Origin: Vaginimicrobium propionicum
Lineage (GTDB): Bacteria; Actinomycetota; Actinomycetes; Propionibacteriales; Propionibacteriaceae
Assembly: GCF_900155645.1 (NCBI RefSeq)
Contig: NZ_LT706985.1
Span: 682,001 to 746,000 of the forward strand
Direction of reading: 5' to 3'
DNA: 64,000 nt
Positions 55,051-63,351 of this stretch are shown in pieces. The first letter of the stretch is position 1. Every line of letters begins with the position of its first letter. The position numbers were made by a program, and so were the translations under genes. The notes below the pieces were generated by a model that saw only the letters and a list, made by a program, of their open reading frames with translations, searched no databases and was not told where the DNA came from.

Positions 55051-55308
55051 CTAATCCACGTGGAATCTGTGCACAATCCGATAGCTAATACTTGTCCTCA
55101 GCTTGATGGGCGCACTAACTGTCGGGCAGCATCTGCGCACCAGCGAAGTTATTAGCGATTCAACATCGAAGTCGTCCATACATTCTGCGCACTTCATTAG
55201 ATGCTCACGCAGTTCATCAGCCTGGCTTTCACTAAGCTCACCATGTAAGAAAGCGTGCATCCGGTGTTGAGCCAAAGCGCAATCAAAAACGTCTAAATCC
55301 TCACTCAT
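55051..55308 (-). CDS. rsrA: Zinc-binding anti-sigma factor RsrA
   Basis: An 85-residue ZAS-family redox anti-sigma factor that holds SigR and releases it on disulphide stress. Conserved residues are Cys10, His36, Cys40 and Cys43 (HLMKCAEC), plus the Cys60-Cys61 pair. These match Streptomyces RsrA positions 11, 37, 41, 44, 61 and 62 offset by one (recalled). ATG 55308 overlaps the sigR stop by eight bases; the longer frame to 55386 is rejected. The very short C-terminal tail lacks the distal Cys of Streptomyces RsrA. Confidence 0.93.
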   Translation of the reverse strand: MSEDLDVFDCALAQHRMHAFLHGELSESQADELREHLMKCAECMDDFDVESLITSLVRRCCPTVSAPIKLRTSISYRIVHRFHVD

Positions 55309-56065
55309 CTTCGCTCGCCTTAGCATTCGCAATCCCCATTTGAGCGGCTTTGTCAACCAACAGTGCACGTAATTGTTTGCGTCCACGATTTAACCGCGAC
55401 ATCACTGTGCCAATCGGGGTATCCATGATTTCGGCAATTTCCTTATAGGAAAACCCTTCCACATCCGCCAGTAAAACAGCATCACGGAAATCAGGCTTTA
55501 AGCTTGCCAAAGCTTCAGTGATCTCTGCGTCTGGAATACGTTCTAAAGCCTCAATCTCAGCCGAAGGTAACCCGTCAGAAGTGTGAGAGGCTGCCCGCGC
55601 TATCTGCCAATCCTCAACCTGATCGGAATCAGATATTTGCGGTTGACGCTTAGATTTGCGGTAAGTGTTTATGTAGGTATTCGTCAAGATTCGATAGAGC
55701 CAGGCACGTAAATTAGTGCCAGGCTTGAATTGGCGAAAAGAGCTAAAAGCTTTGACGTAAGTTTCTTGGACGATATCCTCTGCATCAGCCGGATTACGTG
55801 TCATGCGCAAGGCAGCGCTATAAAGCTGATCTAGGTATTCCAGCGCATCCCGCTCAAAACGCTCAGCGCGTTCAGCCTGCGTTTCAGTATCCCGAATGTC
55901 GGTGCCTGTGTCATCAATAGAAGTGCCCATCAGATCCGACAATACCGGGTTTGGCTGTGGGTCAACTGTGTAACTCACAGAATCTAAGATTGGCTTAGCG
56001 GCTAGCTCACCTAAGCGATGTCTTGTTGCTCCGCTTGGGGCAGGTAACAGCACTGAGGTAGTCAT
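55301..56065 (-). CDS. sigR: ECF sigma factor SigR/SigH (thiol-oxidative stress)
   Basis: Sigma-70 family ECF factor. Region 2 is [26 protein letters not shown], cited by its [15 protein letters not shown] core, and region 4 is [21 protein letters not shown]. The full frame gives 254 residues with a 45-residue extension before the ATG at 55930, which would give 209 residues, nearer the usual size. In Streptomyces both a long, unstable SigR-prime and a short form are made. A SigR-type promoter lies just before the long start. Translationally coupled to rsrA. Confidence 0.94.
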   Translation of the reverse strand: MTTSVLLPAPSGATRHRLGELAAKPILDSVSYTVDPQPNPVLSDLMGTSIDDTGTDIRDTETQAERAERFERDALEYLDQLYSAALRMTRNPADAEDIVQETYVKAFSSFRQFKPGTNLRAWLYRILTNTYINTYRKSKRQPQISDSDQVEDWQIARAASHTSDGLPSAEIEALERIPDAEITEALASLKPDFRDAVLLADVEGFSYKEIAEIMDTPIGTVMSRLNRGRKQLRALLVDKAAQMGIANAKASEDE

Positions 56066-56074
56066 GTCTTATTC

Positions 56075-56102
56075 AACGATTAAGATCCACAAAAATATTC
56101 CG
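56075..56102 (-). promoter_or_regulatory. SigR-type promoter upstream of sigR
   Basis: On the minus strand CGGAATA is followed 17 bases later by CGTT, i.e. GGAAT-N19-GTT, close to the GGAAT-N18-GTT consensus for SigR/SigH. The start site would fall only about 1-4 bases before the ATG at 56065, so the transcript should be nearly leaderless. It implies positive autoregulation. Confidence 0.7.
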
Positions 56103-56122
56103 CCTTAGGTTTATTACAGATA

Positions 56123-56151
56123 TTGCTTGGGGTGCAATCAGACTTTAAAAA
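56123..56151 (+). promoter_or_regulatory. Candidate housekeeping promoter of the DoxX gene
   Basis: TTGCTT (56123-56128) and TAAAAA (56146-56151) are 17 bases apart, with the ATG 19 bases past the second hexamer. It is divergent from the SigR-type promoter on the other strand. Confidence 0.4.
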
Positions 56152-56169
56152 CCTGGTAGAAAAGAACAC

Positions 56170-56637
56170 ATGGCACTGGTTCATTTCATCGGACGTTCAC
56201 TATTTGCGTCATATTTCATAAAAGACGGCGTTTCACTAATCACTAAACCAGATGACGCAGCTGAGGCATTGGCCGCTACTACCGATCGGGTAGTCCCAGC
56301 GGCGCAAAGCGTGCTACCAGATGGTATCGCCGCTCACTTACCCGAAGAGCCACGCACCTGGGCTCGAATTTTCGGTGTTACCCAAGTGGTCGCTGGACTG
56401 ATGTACGCCATCGGATTCGGGCGCAGGACAGGAGCTTGGCTACTGGCCGCCACATCTGTTCCGCGTGTCATCGCTGCGTCCAAGAACGACGATAACCGCG
56501 ATTTGACAACTGCCCTATCGTTGCTGGGTGCGAGCATAGTTGGAGCTAAAGACACAAAAGGTGCTCCTAGCATTTCTTGGCGGATCGAAGATGCCCGCAA
56601 GAATGCTGCAAAGAAAATTGAAAAAGCTCGCAGCTGA
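56170..56637 (+). CDS. DoxX-family membrane protein
   Basis: A 155-residue integral membrane protein of the DoxX/YphA type: the start HFIGRSLFASYFIKDGV, helices about 5-25, 65-90 (IFGVTQVVAGLMYAIGF) and 95-130, with a charged C-terminus. In mycobacteria DoxX (Rv3005c) joins a membrane oxidoreductase complex with SodA and SseA. Being divergent from sigR it could take part in the redox response, but this is inference. It is followed at 10 bases by aroA. Confidence 0.83.
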   Translation: MALVHFIGRSLFASYFIKDGVSLITKPDDAAEALAATTDRVVPAAQSVLPDGIAAHLPEEPRTWARIFGVTQVVAGLMYAIGFGRRTGAWLLAATSVPRVIAASKNDDNRDLTTALSLLGASIVGAKDTKGAPSISWRIEDARKNAAKKIEKARS

Positions 56638-56647
56638 AATTAATTGC

Positions 56648-57916
56648 GTGGAAATTTGGGACGCCCCCCACGTTCCGGGGTCTATTAGTGCCCGGTGCAC
56701 CGTGCCGGGGTCGAAATCTGAGTCTAATCGCGCACTGGTGCTTGCGGCCTTGGCTAATAAACCCAGCACCCTAACCGGCGTACTAGATGCTCGCGATACC
56801 AGGTTGATGGTCGCCGGCTTAAAAAGTCTTGGTGCCAAAGTCGAGATGAGTGGCGAGACAGTTAAGGTTTATCCGCCGATGCATTTTAGCGGCGGGGAAA
56901 TAGATTGCGGCCTAGCTGGTACTGTCGCCCGATTTTTACCACCTGTTGCTACTTTGGCTAGCGGAAACACCAGATTTTTTGGCGATCCCCAAATGTGCAA
57001 GCGCCCGATCGCGCCTTTACTTGATGGGTTGAGCCAGTTAGGCGCACAAGTATCAGCGCATCGCTTACCATTCGTCGTTTCTGCGCCTAATGGTTTGAGC
57101 GGACGAAAGGTTGTCATCGATTCCTCCGCGTCATCACAGTTCATCTCTGGACTATTGTTAAGTGCTCCTCGATTTCCCAATGGCATCGAGCTGACGCACT
57201 CGGCTAATCAAGGTCTGGTTTCCATCCCCCACATTGAGATGACTACCAAAATGCTTCAAGACAGAGGGGTGGACGTTAGCCGCGATAATTTGACGTGGCG
57301 AGTGGCTCCTGGCTCGATAAGAGCTTTGAACCAACGCATAGAACCCGATTTGACGAACGCGACAGTTTTCTTAGCCGCTGGCCTAGTAACAGGTGGCGCT
57401 GTAACTGTGGCAGGTTGGCCGCAAGAAACCATTCAGCCTGCGGACGAAATTCGCCAGACACTTTCAGGCTTCGGTGTCGAAACTCGTCTCAGCAATGACG
57501 GTTTAACCGCGATTTGCCCTACGAATCTTCATGGTTGTGAACTTGATCTATCTCGGGTAAGCGAATTAACTCCCGTGATAGCAGGGCTGGCAGTATTTGC
57601 TGAGGGAACGACAATAATTAGGGGAATTGGTCATATTCGCGGCCATGAAACAAACAGAATCCGAGCAATTTGCACTGAGCTAAATAAATTAACCGTTAAG
57701 GTACGCGAATTAGATGATGGTTTGGCTATCACTGGAACAGATCTGAAGCATTTAGCGCCAAGGGTATTTTCAACTTACGCCGATCACCGCATGGTACATT
57801 TAGGGGCTTTGTTAGCCTTGCGCATTAATTCCTTGAAGGTAGCTGACGTTAACGCAGCCACTAAGACAATGCCCGATTTCCAGTCCAGATGGGAACGGAT
57901 TTGTGAACTATCGTAA
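56648..57916 (+). CDS. aroA: 3-phosphoshikimate 1-carboxyvinyltransferase (EPSP synthase)
   Basis: Shikimate-pathway enzyme joining PEP and shikimate 3-phosphate. Markers are PGSKSESNRALVLAALA, GLAGTVARFLPPVA, SSASSQFISGLLL, and the C-terminal YADHRMVHLGALLAL. The open frame reaches back to 56540 inside the DoxX gene, but the GTG at 56648 gives the family length (422 residues) and starts just after the DoxX stop. No strong ribosome binding site precedes it, so coupling to DoxX is likely. Its end overlaps rsgA by 14 bases. Confidence 0.95.
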   Translation: MEIWDAPHVPGSISARCTVPGSKSESNRALVLAALANKPSTLTGVLDARDTRLMVAGLKSLGAKVEMSGETVKVYPPMHFSGGEIDCGLAGTVARFLPPVATLASGNTRFFGDPQMCKRPIAPLLDGLSQLGAQVSAHRLPFVVSAPNGLSGRKVVIDSSASSQFISGLLLSAPRFPNGIELTHSANQGLVSIPHIEMTTKMLQDRGVDVSRDNLTWRVAPGSIRALNQRIEPDLTNATVFLAAGLVTGGAVTVAGWPQETIQPADEIRQTLSGFGVETRLSNDGLTAICPTNLHGCELDLSRVSELTPVIAGLAVFAEGTTIIRGIGHIRGHETNRIRAICTELNKLTVKVRELDDGLAITGTDLKHLAPRVFSTYADHRMVHLGALLALRINSLKVADVNAATKTMPDFQSRWERICELS

Positions 57917-58916
57917 TTTCCGCGATCTCGACTCAGACGATTTTAATTTTGACCGGCCAAGACGCACTTCACGCCCGCGTACCAAGATTCGTCCAGACTA
58001 TTCTAAGGCTGAATTGGGTCGGGTTATCACTGTGGACAGGGGCAGGTACCAGTGCCTAATTGAGACCACCAACACCATAGTTGTCGCTACCAAAGCTCGT
58101 CGATTAGGACGTAAAGGGGTAATAGTTGGTGATTTAGCCCGCTTGGTTGGCGATACCTCAGGTAAACCCGGAACATTGGCGCGCATCGTGGAAGTAACGA
58201 ACCGCGAAACAGTATTGCTGCGTAGCGCTGACGATGACTCCAGCATCGAGAGGCCGATCGTAGCAAATGCTGACCAGTTGTTGATTGTCACAGCCTTGGC
58301 TGATCCTCCGCCGAGGGTTGGAATGATTGACCGTATTTTGGTGGCCGCCTACGATGCCGGTATTCGTCCTATCTTATGCTTGACAAAGGCAGATTTAGCT
58401 AGCCCAGCAGAACTAATAGCCAATTATCAGCCACTGGCAATACCCGTAGTCACCTCTTACCCTGACAGCGATTTGAACGAAATTAATGACTTATTGAATG
58501 GTCATGTAACTGTTTTTGTGGGTCACTCCGGCGTGGGTAAATCAACCCTTATTAACCGGCTGGTTCCGCATGCAAACCGAAGCACTGCAGCAGTAAACGA
58601 GAACACTGGTAGGGGCCGACACACCTCCACCTCCGCTATCGCATTGCCGTTACCAGATAGACCAGGTTGGGTGATAGATACTCCTGGGGTGCGCAGTTTT
58701 GGCTTATCTCACGTCACTCTAGGTTCAGTGCTGGCTCCTTTCAGCGATTTAACTGATTGGATAGCTGAGTGTCCTAGAGGGTGCAAACATACCGCTGACG
58801 AGCCTGAGTGTGGCCTTGACGCGGCAGCTGCTAACGAAGTGCTAGAGCCTGGAAGATTGGCATCACTTCGCAGAATCATCGGTGCGCTACACGAATCTAG
58901 CCTCCAGTCCAGCTAG
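57903..58916 (+). CDS. rsgA: Ribosome small subunit-dependent GTPase RsgA
   Basis: Circularly permuted GTPase that checks late 30S assembly. After the N-terminal OB fold, the G motifs run in permuted order: TKAD (G4), GHSGVGKSTLINRL (G1), and DTPGVRSFG (G3). The C-terminal zinc site is CPRGCKHTADEPECG. It starts at a GTG inside the aroA end. The order aroA, rsgA, hisN is common in actinobacteria. Confidence 0.95.
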   Translation: MNYRNFRDLDSDDFNFDRPRRTSRPRTKIRPDYSKAELGRVITVDRGRYQCLIETTNTIVVATKARRLGRKGVIVGDLARLVGDTSGKPGTLARIVEVTNRETVLLRSADDDSSIERPIVANADQLLIVTALADPPPRVGMIDRILVAAYDAGIRPILCLTKADLASPAELIANYQPLAIPVVTSYPDSDLNEINDLLNGHVTVFVGHSGVGKSTLINRLVPHANRSTAAVNENTGRGRHTSTSAIALPLPDRPGWVIDTPGVRSFGLSHVTLGSVLAPFSDLTDWIAECPRGCKHTADEPECGLDAAAANEVLEPGRLASLRRIIGALHESSLQSS

Positions 58917-58925
58917 CCTAGTCGC

Positions 58926-59714
58926 GTGGCTGACTACACAGAAGACATTCGTTTAGCTCATCTTTTTGCTGACGCTGCAGATGCGATAACCCAAGAACGC
59001 TTCCGCGCACAAGATCTGCGCGTTGAAACTAAACCCGATCACACTAAGGTAAGTGACGCTGACAAGGCTGTCGAGGAAACCATCAGAGACATGATCGCTA
59101 GAACCCGTCCACGTGATGGTATCCACGGCGAGGAGTTCGCGGATATTGTGGCCGGGCCGAGACGCTGGATCATCGACCCGATAGACAGCACCGCAAACTA
59201 TTTACGTGGAGTACCAGTTTGGGCGACATTAATCGCCTTAGAAGTGTCCGGAAAAATACGGGCTGGCCTAGTATCTGCACCCGCGTTAGGCAGACGCTGG
59301 TGGGCTAGTGAGGGCAGCGGCGCATGGGCAGGTAAATCACTTATGCGAGGTGAACGCATCCACGTCTCGGCAGTAAGCAATCTATCTGAGGCTTTCGTTT
59401 CTTATTCATCCCTGCACGGCTGGATTTCTTCTGGACGCGGTCAAGGTTTTGTCGATACCCTCCGCGATGCTGGTCGAACAAGAGCTTTCGGCGATTTTTG
59501 GAGTTATATGTTGGTTGCCGAAGGCACAGTAGACGTCGCCACTGAACCAGAACTTGCCCTACACGATATGGCTGCTTTAGACATTATCGTTAGAGAAGCT
59601 GGCGGACAGTTCACCTCAATCGATGGTCAACCAGGCCCGGTCGGGCCAGGAGCATTAGCTACCAATTCTCGACTACACGAAGAATTGCTAGTTAGATTAC
59701 GTCCAGCAGACTAA
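58926..59714 (+). CDS. hisN: Histidinol-phosphatase HisN (inositol-monophosphatase fold)
   Basis: Metal-dependent phosphatase for the penultimate step of histidine synthesis in actinobacteria. IMPase motifs are HGEEF (Glu metal ligand), DPIDSTANYLRG with its DPIDST core, and HDMAALDIIVREAGG. Length is 262 residues, GTG start at 58926, nine bases after rsgA. The assignment to HisN rather than a generic inositol phosphatase rests on the aroA-rsgA context. Its end overlaps convergent serA by four bases. Confidence 0.88.
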   Translation: MADYTEDIRLAHLFADAADAITQERFRAQDLRVETKPDHTKVSDADKAVEETIRDMIARTRPRDGIHGEEFADIVAGPRRWIIDPIDSTANYLRGVPVWATLIALEVSGKIRAGLVSAPALGRRWWASEGSGAWAGKSLMRGERIHVSAVSNLSEAFVSYSSLHGWISSGRGQGFVDTLRDAGRTRAFGDFWSYMLVAEGTVDVATEPELALHDMAALDIIVREAGGQFTSIDGQPGPVGPGALATNSRLHEELLVRLRPAD

Positions 59715-60904
59715 TCAAGTACGCGCACCCGAATAGTATTTGGCACCTCAGTGATCTCTTTCAATAATCCTGGGGTGCAGGAGGAAATATCCATAACCGC
59801 ATAACCAATATCACCGCGCGTAGATAACGCTTGGTAAGAAATATTGGCTTTGTGCCTACCTAAAATGGCGTTAATGTCAGCCATCACTCCAGGAACATTT
59901 TTGTGTAAATGCAGGATCCGCTTGTCAGCATGCTGTGGAGTCTGAATTTCTGGCATGTTAACACTCATCAGAGTGCCGCCGTTACCAACGAAATGAGCTA
60001 ACTTACCGGAAACGAATCTACCAATGTCAGCTTGAGCTTCCCTGGTCGAGCCACCAACGTGCGGGGTGAGAATGACATTGGGGATACCTTGCAAAACAGA
60101 AACGAACGGGTCACCGGCTTTCTTAGGTTCACTGCTGTAAACATCGACGCCAGCGCCAGCAATATGCCCAGACTTCAAATGTTTTGCCAAAGCCTGCTCG
60201 TCAATTACAGATCCGCGTGAGAGGTTGAGGAATAACGCCCGATCACGCATCAAAGAGAATTCCCGCTCGCCAAAGAATTTATTATTCTCGGGACGCCCAT
60301 CAACATGAAGAGTGATCGTCTCTACTGAACCGAGTAGCTCCTCTAAAGAACCGCAGCGTTTAGCGTTGCCGAGAGCTAATTTATCGGCAATATCGTAGAA
60401 ATAAACTTTCATGCCGAAAGATTCAGCGAGCACAGACAACTGTGAGCCGATATTTCCGTATCCAACAATACCTAGAGTGCGCCCACGCACTTCATGTGAA
60501 CCGGTAGCGGATTTATTCCAAACGCCGGCATGCATTTGAGAGCTCTTCTCGAACAATCGTCTTGCTAAGACGATAATCTCCCCCATCGCCAATTCTACGA
60601 CTGAACGGGTATTTGAATACGGGGCATTGAAACACGCTATGCCCCGCCTGGCAGCTTCATCCAAGTCAATCTGATTGGTGCCAATGCTGTAAGCTCCAAT
60701 GGCTAACAGCGAGTCCGGAACCTTAGCTAAAACGTCAGCAGTGATGTGAGTACGAGAGCGTATCCCAACCACCGAAACACCCTGTAGGGCTTCGATGAGT
60801 TCTTCACCGTCCAACGCTCCAGGACGATGATCGACTTCAAAACCTGATTTTTCGAACGCCTCTACAGCTGTCTGGTCAATATTCTCTAATAGCAGTGCCT
60901 TCAC
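59711..60904 (-). CDS. serA: D-3-phosphoglycerate dehydrogenase
   Basis: First enzyme of serine synthesis (397 residues). The substrate/NAD-binding core has IRSRTHITADVL, the NAD motif GIVGYGNIGSQL, LNLSRGSVIDEQAL and the catalytic His in LTPHVGGSTREAQADIG. A C-terminal ACT domain (about 325-397, HKNVPGVMADINAILGRHK) probably senses serine. It is the short E. coli-like type with one ACT domain and no ASB domain. It lies ten bases downstream of the ABC importer operon, so read-through is likely. Confidence 0.95.
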   Translation of the reverse strand: MKALLLENIDQTAVEAFEKSGFEVDHRPGALDGEELIEALQGVSVVGIRSRTHITADVLAKVPDSLLAIGAYSIGTNQIDLDEAARRGIACFNAPYSNTRSVVELAMGEIIVLARRLFEKSSQMHAGVWNKSATGSHEVRGRTLGIVGYGNIGSQLSVLAESFGMKVYFYDIADKLALGNAKRCGSLEELLGSVETITLHVDGRPENNKFFGEREFSLMRDRALFLNLSRGSVIDEQALAKHLKSGHIAGAGVDVYSSEPKKAGDPFVSVLQGIPNVILTPHVGGSTREAQADIGRFVSGKLAHFVGNGGTLMSVNMPEIQTPQHADKRILHLHKNVPGVMADINAILGRHKANISYQALSTRGDIGYAVMDISSCTPGLLKEITEVPNTIRVRVLD

Positions 60905-60914
60905 TCCGGCGAGT

Positions 60915-61721
60915 CTAGTGCTTTGCGAGCCTAACTTTCCCCGTGCTCAAATGCGGGACGGCAGCCAATAACTGTCTCGTGTATGGATGAGTCGGCCTTT
61001 GCAGCACGTCCTCGGTTGATCCAGTCTCGACAATTTGACCATTTCGCATAACTAATACGCTTCTACACAGATATCTGACTACTGATAAATCATGTGAAAC
61101 AAATATTAGGGTTAGATTATCTTTGTCGGCGATCTCGCGGAATAAATTTAGTACCTGGGCGCGCACCGACACATCCAGAGCGGAAACCGCTTCATCAGCA
61201 ATCAGTACTTCAGGTTTGGAAGCTAGGGCTCTAGCGATAGCTATCCGCTGACGCTGTCCACCAGAGAATTCGTGTGGATATTTCCTAGCGTCTGAAACGC
61301 TTAAACCAACTTGCTCAAGCACCTCGGCTAGTCGAGCCTTGCTGTCACTAGGCACCCCTGGCCGGCCTTTAACCCAGGGGGAACGCAGTGGCTCAGTGAT
61401 AATTTTTCCGATCTTCATGCGTGGATCTAGAGAACTGCGTGGATCTTGAAAAACTATCTGTACTCGGGAACGCAAGTCCCCTAGTTCTCGTTCTTTAGTG
61501 CCGATGATGGATTTTCCATCGAAAAGTAATTCGCCCATGGTGGGTCTAGATAGAGCTGCCAACATCCGGATTAGTGTGGATTTGCCTGAGCCTGATTCAC
61601 CAACGATGCCCACGCGTTCGCCTGGCTGAATAGTTAGGTTCACTGAATCTACTGCCTTAACCAAGCGTTTTGTATGGCGATAGCTCTTTACTAGATCTTT
61701 TGCTTGAAAAATTGGGTTCAT
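60915..61721 (-). CDS. oppF: Peptide/nickel-type ABC importer ATPase (OppF/DppF-like)
   Basis: ATPase of an oligopeptide or nickel ABC importer: Walker A GESGSGKST (about 36-44), signature FSGGQRQRIAIARAL, Walker B VLIADEAVSALD. The C-terminal QRPTHPYTRQLLAAVPHL is typical of OppD/OppF-type subunits. It overlaps the OppD-like gene by four bases (ATGA). No solute-binding protein gene is within the window; it is expected beyond the right end. Confidence 0.91.
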   Translation of the reverse strand: MNPIFQAKDLVKSYRHTKRLVKAVDSVNLTIQPGERVGIVGESGSGKSTLIRMLAALSRPTMGELLFDGKSIIGTKERELGDLRSRVQIVFQDPRSSLDPRMKIGKIITEPLRSPWVKGRPGVPSDSKARLAEVLEQVGLSVSDARKYPHEFSGGQRQRIAIARALASKPEVLIADEAVSALDVSVRAQVLNLFREIADKDNLTLIFVSHDLSVVRYLCRSVLVMRNGQIVETGSTEDVLQRPTHPYTRQLLAAVPHLSTGKVRLAKH

Positions 61722-62536
61722 GGATGTGCCTGCCAGAAATCGCTTAACATCGGCAACCGCTGGTTAGGGTTAGCTGAGGAGATGTCTGCTGTTGCCAGCA
61801 GCCCTTGCGTATATGGGTGTTGCGGGTGATTTAACACCTGACTCATTTTTCCGGCTTCGACAATACGTCCGGCGTACATGACCAGCAGATAATCGCAAAT
61901 ATTAGAGACAACGCTTAAATCGTGGCTGATGAATAGGCAGCCAGCGTTGACCTTGGCCAGTTCGGTGTCCAGTAATTTCAATACCTTAGCTTGGACGGTT
62001 ACGTCCAATGCAGTGGTTGGCTCGTCGCATATGAGCAAGGCCGGAGCGTTGATTAAGGCCATTGCTAGTAGAACTCGTTGACGTTGGCCTCCGGAAAGTT
62101 GATCTGGATACGAAACTGCTACTCGCTCAGGATCTCTTAAACCCACTCTGGCAAGCATTTCAATGGCTTGATTGCGAGCACTTCGCTCCCGGCGGTGCAG
62201 CAACAAAACTTCGGCAACTTGACGGCCAACCTGCATTGTTGGGTCAAGCGCCGTCATTGGCTCTTGAAAAATCATGCCGATTTGAGCCCCACGCAGCTTC
62301 GCCATTGCCCTATCGGGCAGTCCCACCAGTTGTTTCCCATTTAGGGTGATTGAACCACCACATTTGGCACCGGTATCTAACAAACCCATTAAGGCCAGAG
62401 CGGTAACCGATTTTCCACAACCAGATTCTCCGATTAATCCAACCCTTTGACCTTGGGCAATGGTGAAACTTACGTCTTTAATGACGCAAGTGTCTAGAAA
62501 AGATACCGTAAGATTCTTCACCTCTAACAGATTCAT
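61718..62536 (-). CDS. oppD: Peptide/nickel-type ABC importer ATPase (OppD/DppD-like)
   Basis: Second ATPase of the importer: Walker A GESGCGKSV (about 37-45), Q-loop IFQEPMTALDPTMQVG, signature LSGGQRQRVLLAMAL, Walker B LLICDEPTTALD, and the C-terminal HPQHPYTQGLLATADIS typical of OppD. I see no C-terminal Fe-S Cys pattern. It overlaps its neighbours on both sides by four bases, so the operon is tightly coupled. Confidence 0.91.
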   Translation of the reverse strand: MNLLEVKNLTVSFLDTCVIKDVSFTIAQGQRVGLIGESGCGKSVTALALMGLLDTGAKCGGSITLNGKQLVGLPDRAMAKLRGAQIGMIFQEPMTALDPTMQVGRQVAEVLLLHRRERSARNQAIEMLARVGLRDPERVAVSYPDQLSGGQRQRVLLAMALINAPALLICDEPTTALDVTVQAKVLKLLDTELAKVNAGCLFISHDLSVVSNICDYLLVMYAGRIVEAGKMSQVLNHPQHPYTQGLLATADISSANPNQRLPMLSDFWQAHP

Positions 62537-63351
62537 CGAATCTCCCGCAACTTCGGATCCAGCATTTCGCGTAGACCATCGCCCAGAAGATTAAATCCGA
62601 GCACAGACAAAGCTATCGCTATGGCTGGCCAAATAGCCAAACTCGGGTTTACCAACAACGACTTCTGGGACTCGAAAAGCATCAGCCCCCACGTTGGCTT
62701 GTCTGGAGTGGTGCCTAGACCAAGATAACTTAACCCGGCCTCTGCCAGGATAGCCAGCGCGAAGCTGACTGAACACTGCACTACTATTACTGGCGCCACA
62801 TTTGGTAGCACGTGAGTTAGCGTGGACATAGCTCTAGGGGTGCCGCAAGCTCTGGCCGCAACCATATAATCTTCACTTAACACCTGGAGGGTGGCGCCAC
62901 GCACAACTCTGGCGAAAGTAGGTATGGATGCAATACCGATGGCTAGCATCGCCGTCCAAGCTGAACCTGATCCCCTTGCTGCAGCAAAAATAATCGCTAA
63001 CAGTAGAGCCGGGAAGGCATACATTATGTCTGCACCACGCATTATGATTCGTCCGAGTAACCCGGAACGTACGGCTGCAACCATGCCAACCGGCACACCC
63101 ACCAGTGCCCCGATACCGACGGAAACCAGCCCGACTAGCAGACAGATTTTAGCTCCAGAAAGAATCCTGGAGAAAATATCTCGGCCGAAGTCATCGGTGC
63201 CTAATAAGTGAACGGGATTTGGGCCGAGCAGTGTCTCGGTTGACACCAAGGTTGGGTCATAAGGTGACCAGAAGAACGACAGGATGCCGATGGCCAGCAC
63301 TAACCCAACCAAGCTAGCGCCAAGCACTAGGTTTAGTCTTTTGGTTCTCAA
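62533..63351 (-). CDS. oppC: Peptide/nickel-type ABC permease (OppC/DppC-like)
   Basis: Permease of 272 residues with six membrane helices. After an N-terminal helix comes the DppC landmark HLLGTDDFGRDIFSRILSG, and the EAA-like coupling loop is YMVAARACGTPRAMSTLTHVLPN. The C-terminus has LGLGTTPDKPTWG and NLLGDGLREMLDPKLR. It overlaps the OppB-like gene by four bases. Confidence 0.91.
   Translation of the reverse strand: MRTKRLNLVLGASLVGLVLAIGILSFFWSPYDPTLVSTETLLGPNPVHLLGTDDFGRDIFSRILSGAKICLLVGLVSVGIGALVGVPVGMVAAVRSGLLGRIIMRGADIMYAFPALLLAIIFAAARGSGSAWTAMLAIGIASIPTFARVVRGATLQVLSEDYMVAARACGTPRAMSTLTHVLPNVAPVIVVQCSVSFALAILAEAGLSYLGLGTTPDKPTWGLMLFESQKSLLVNPSLAIWPAIAIALSVLGFNLLGDGLREMLDPKLREIR

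Noticed and set aside
56540-56647. aroA starting inside the DoxX gene
   Set aside because: The extra 36 residues are out-of-frame DoxX sequence and not found in EPSP synthases.
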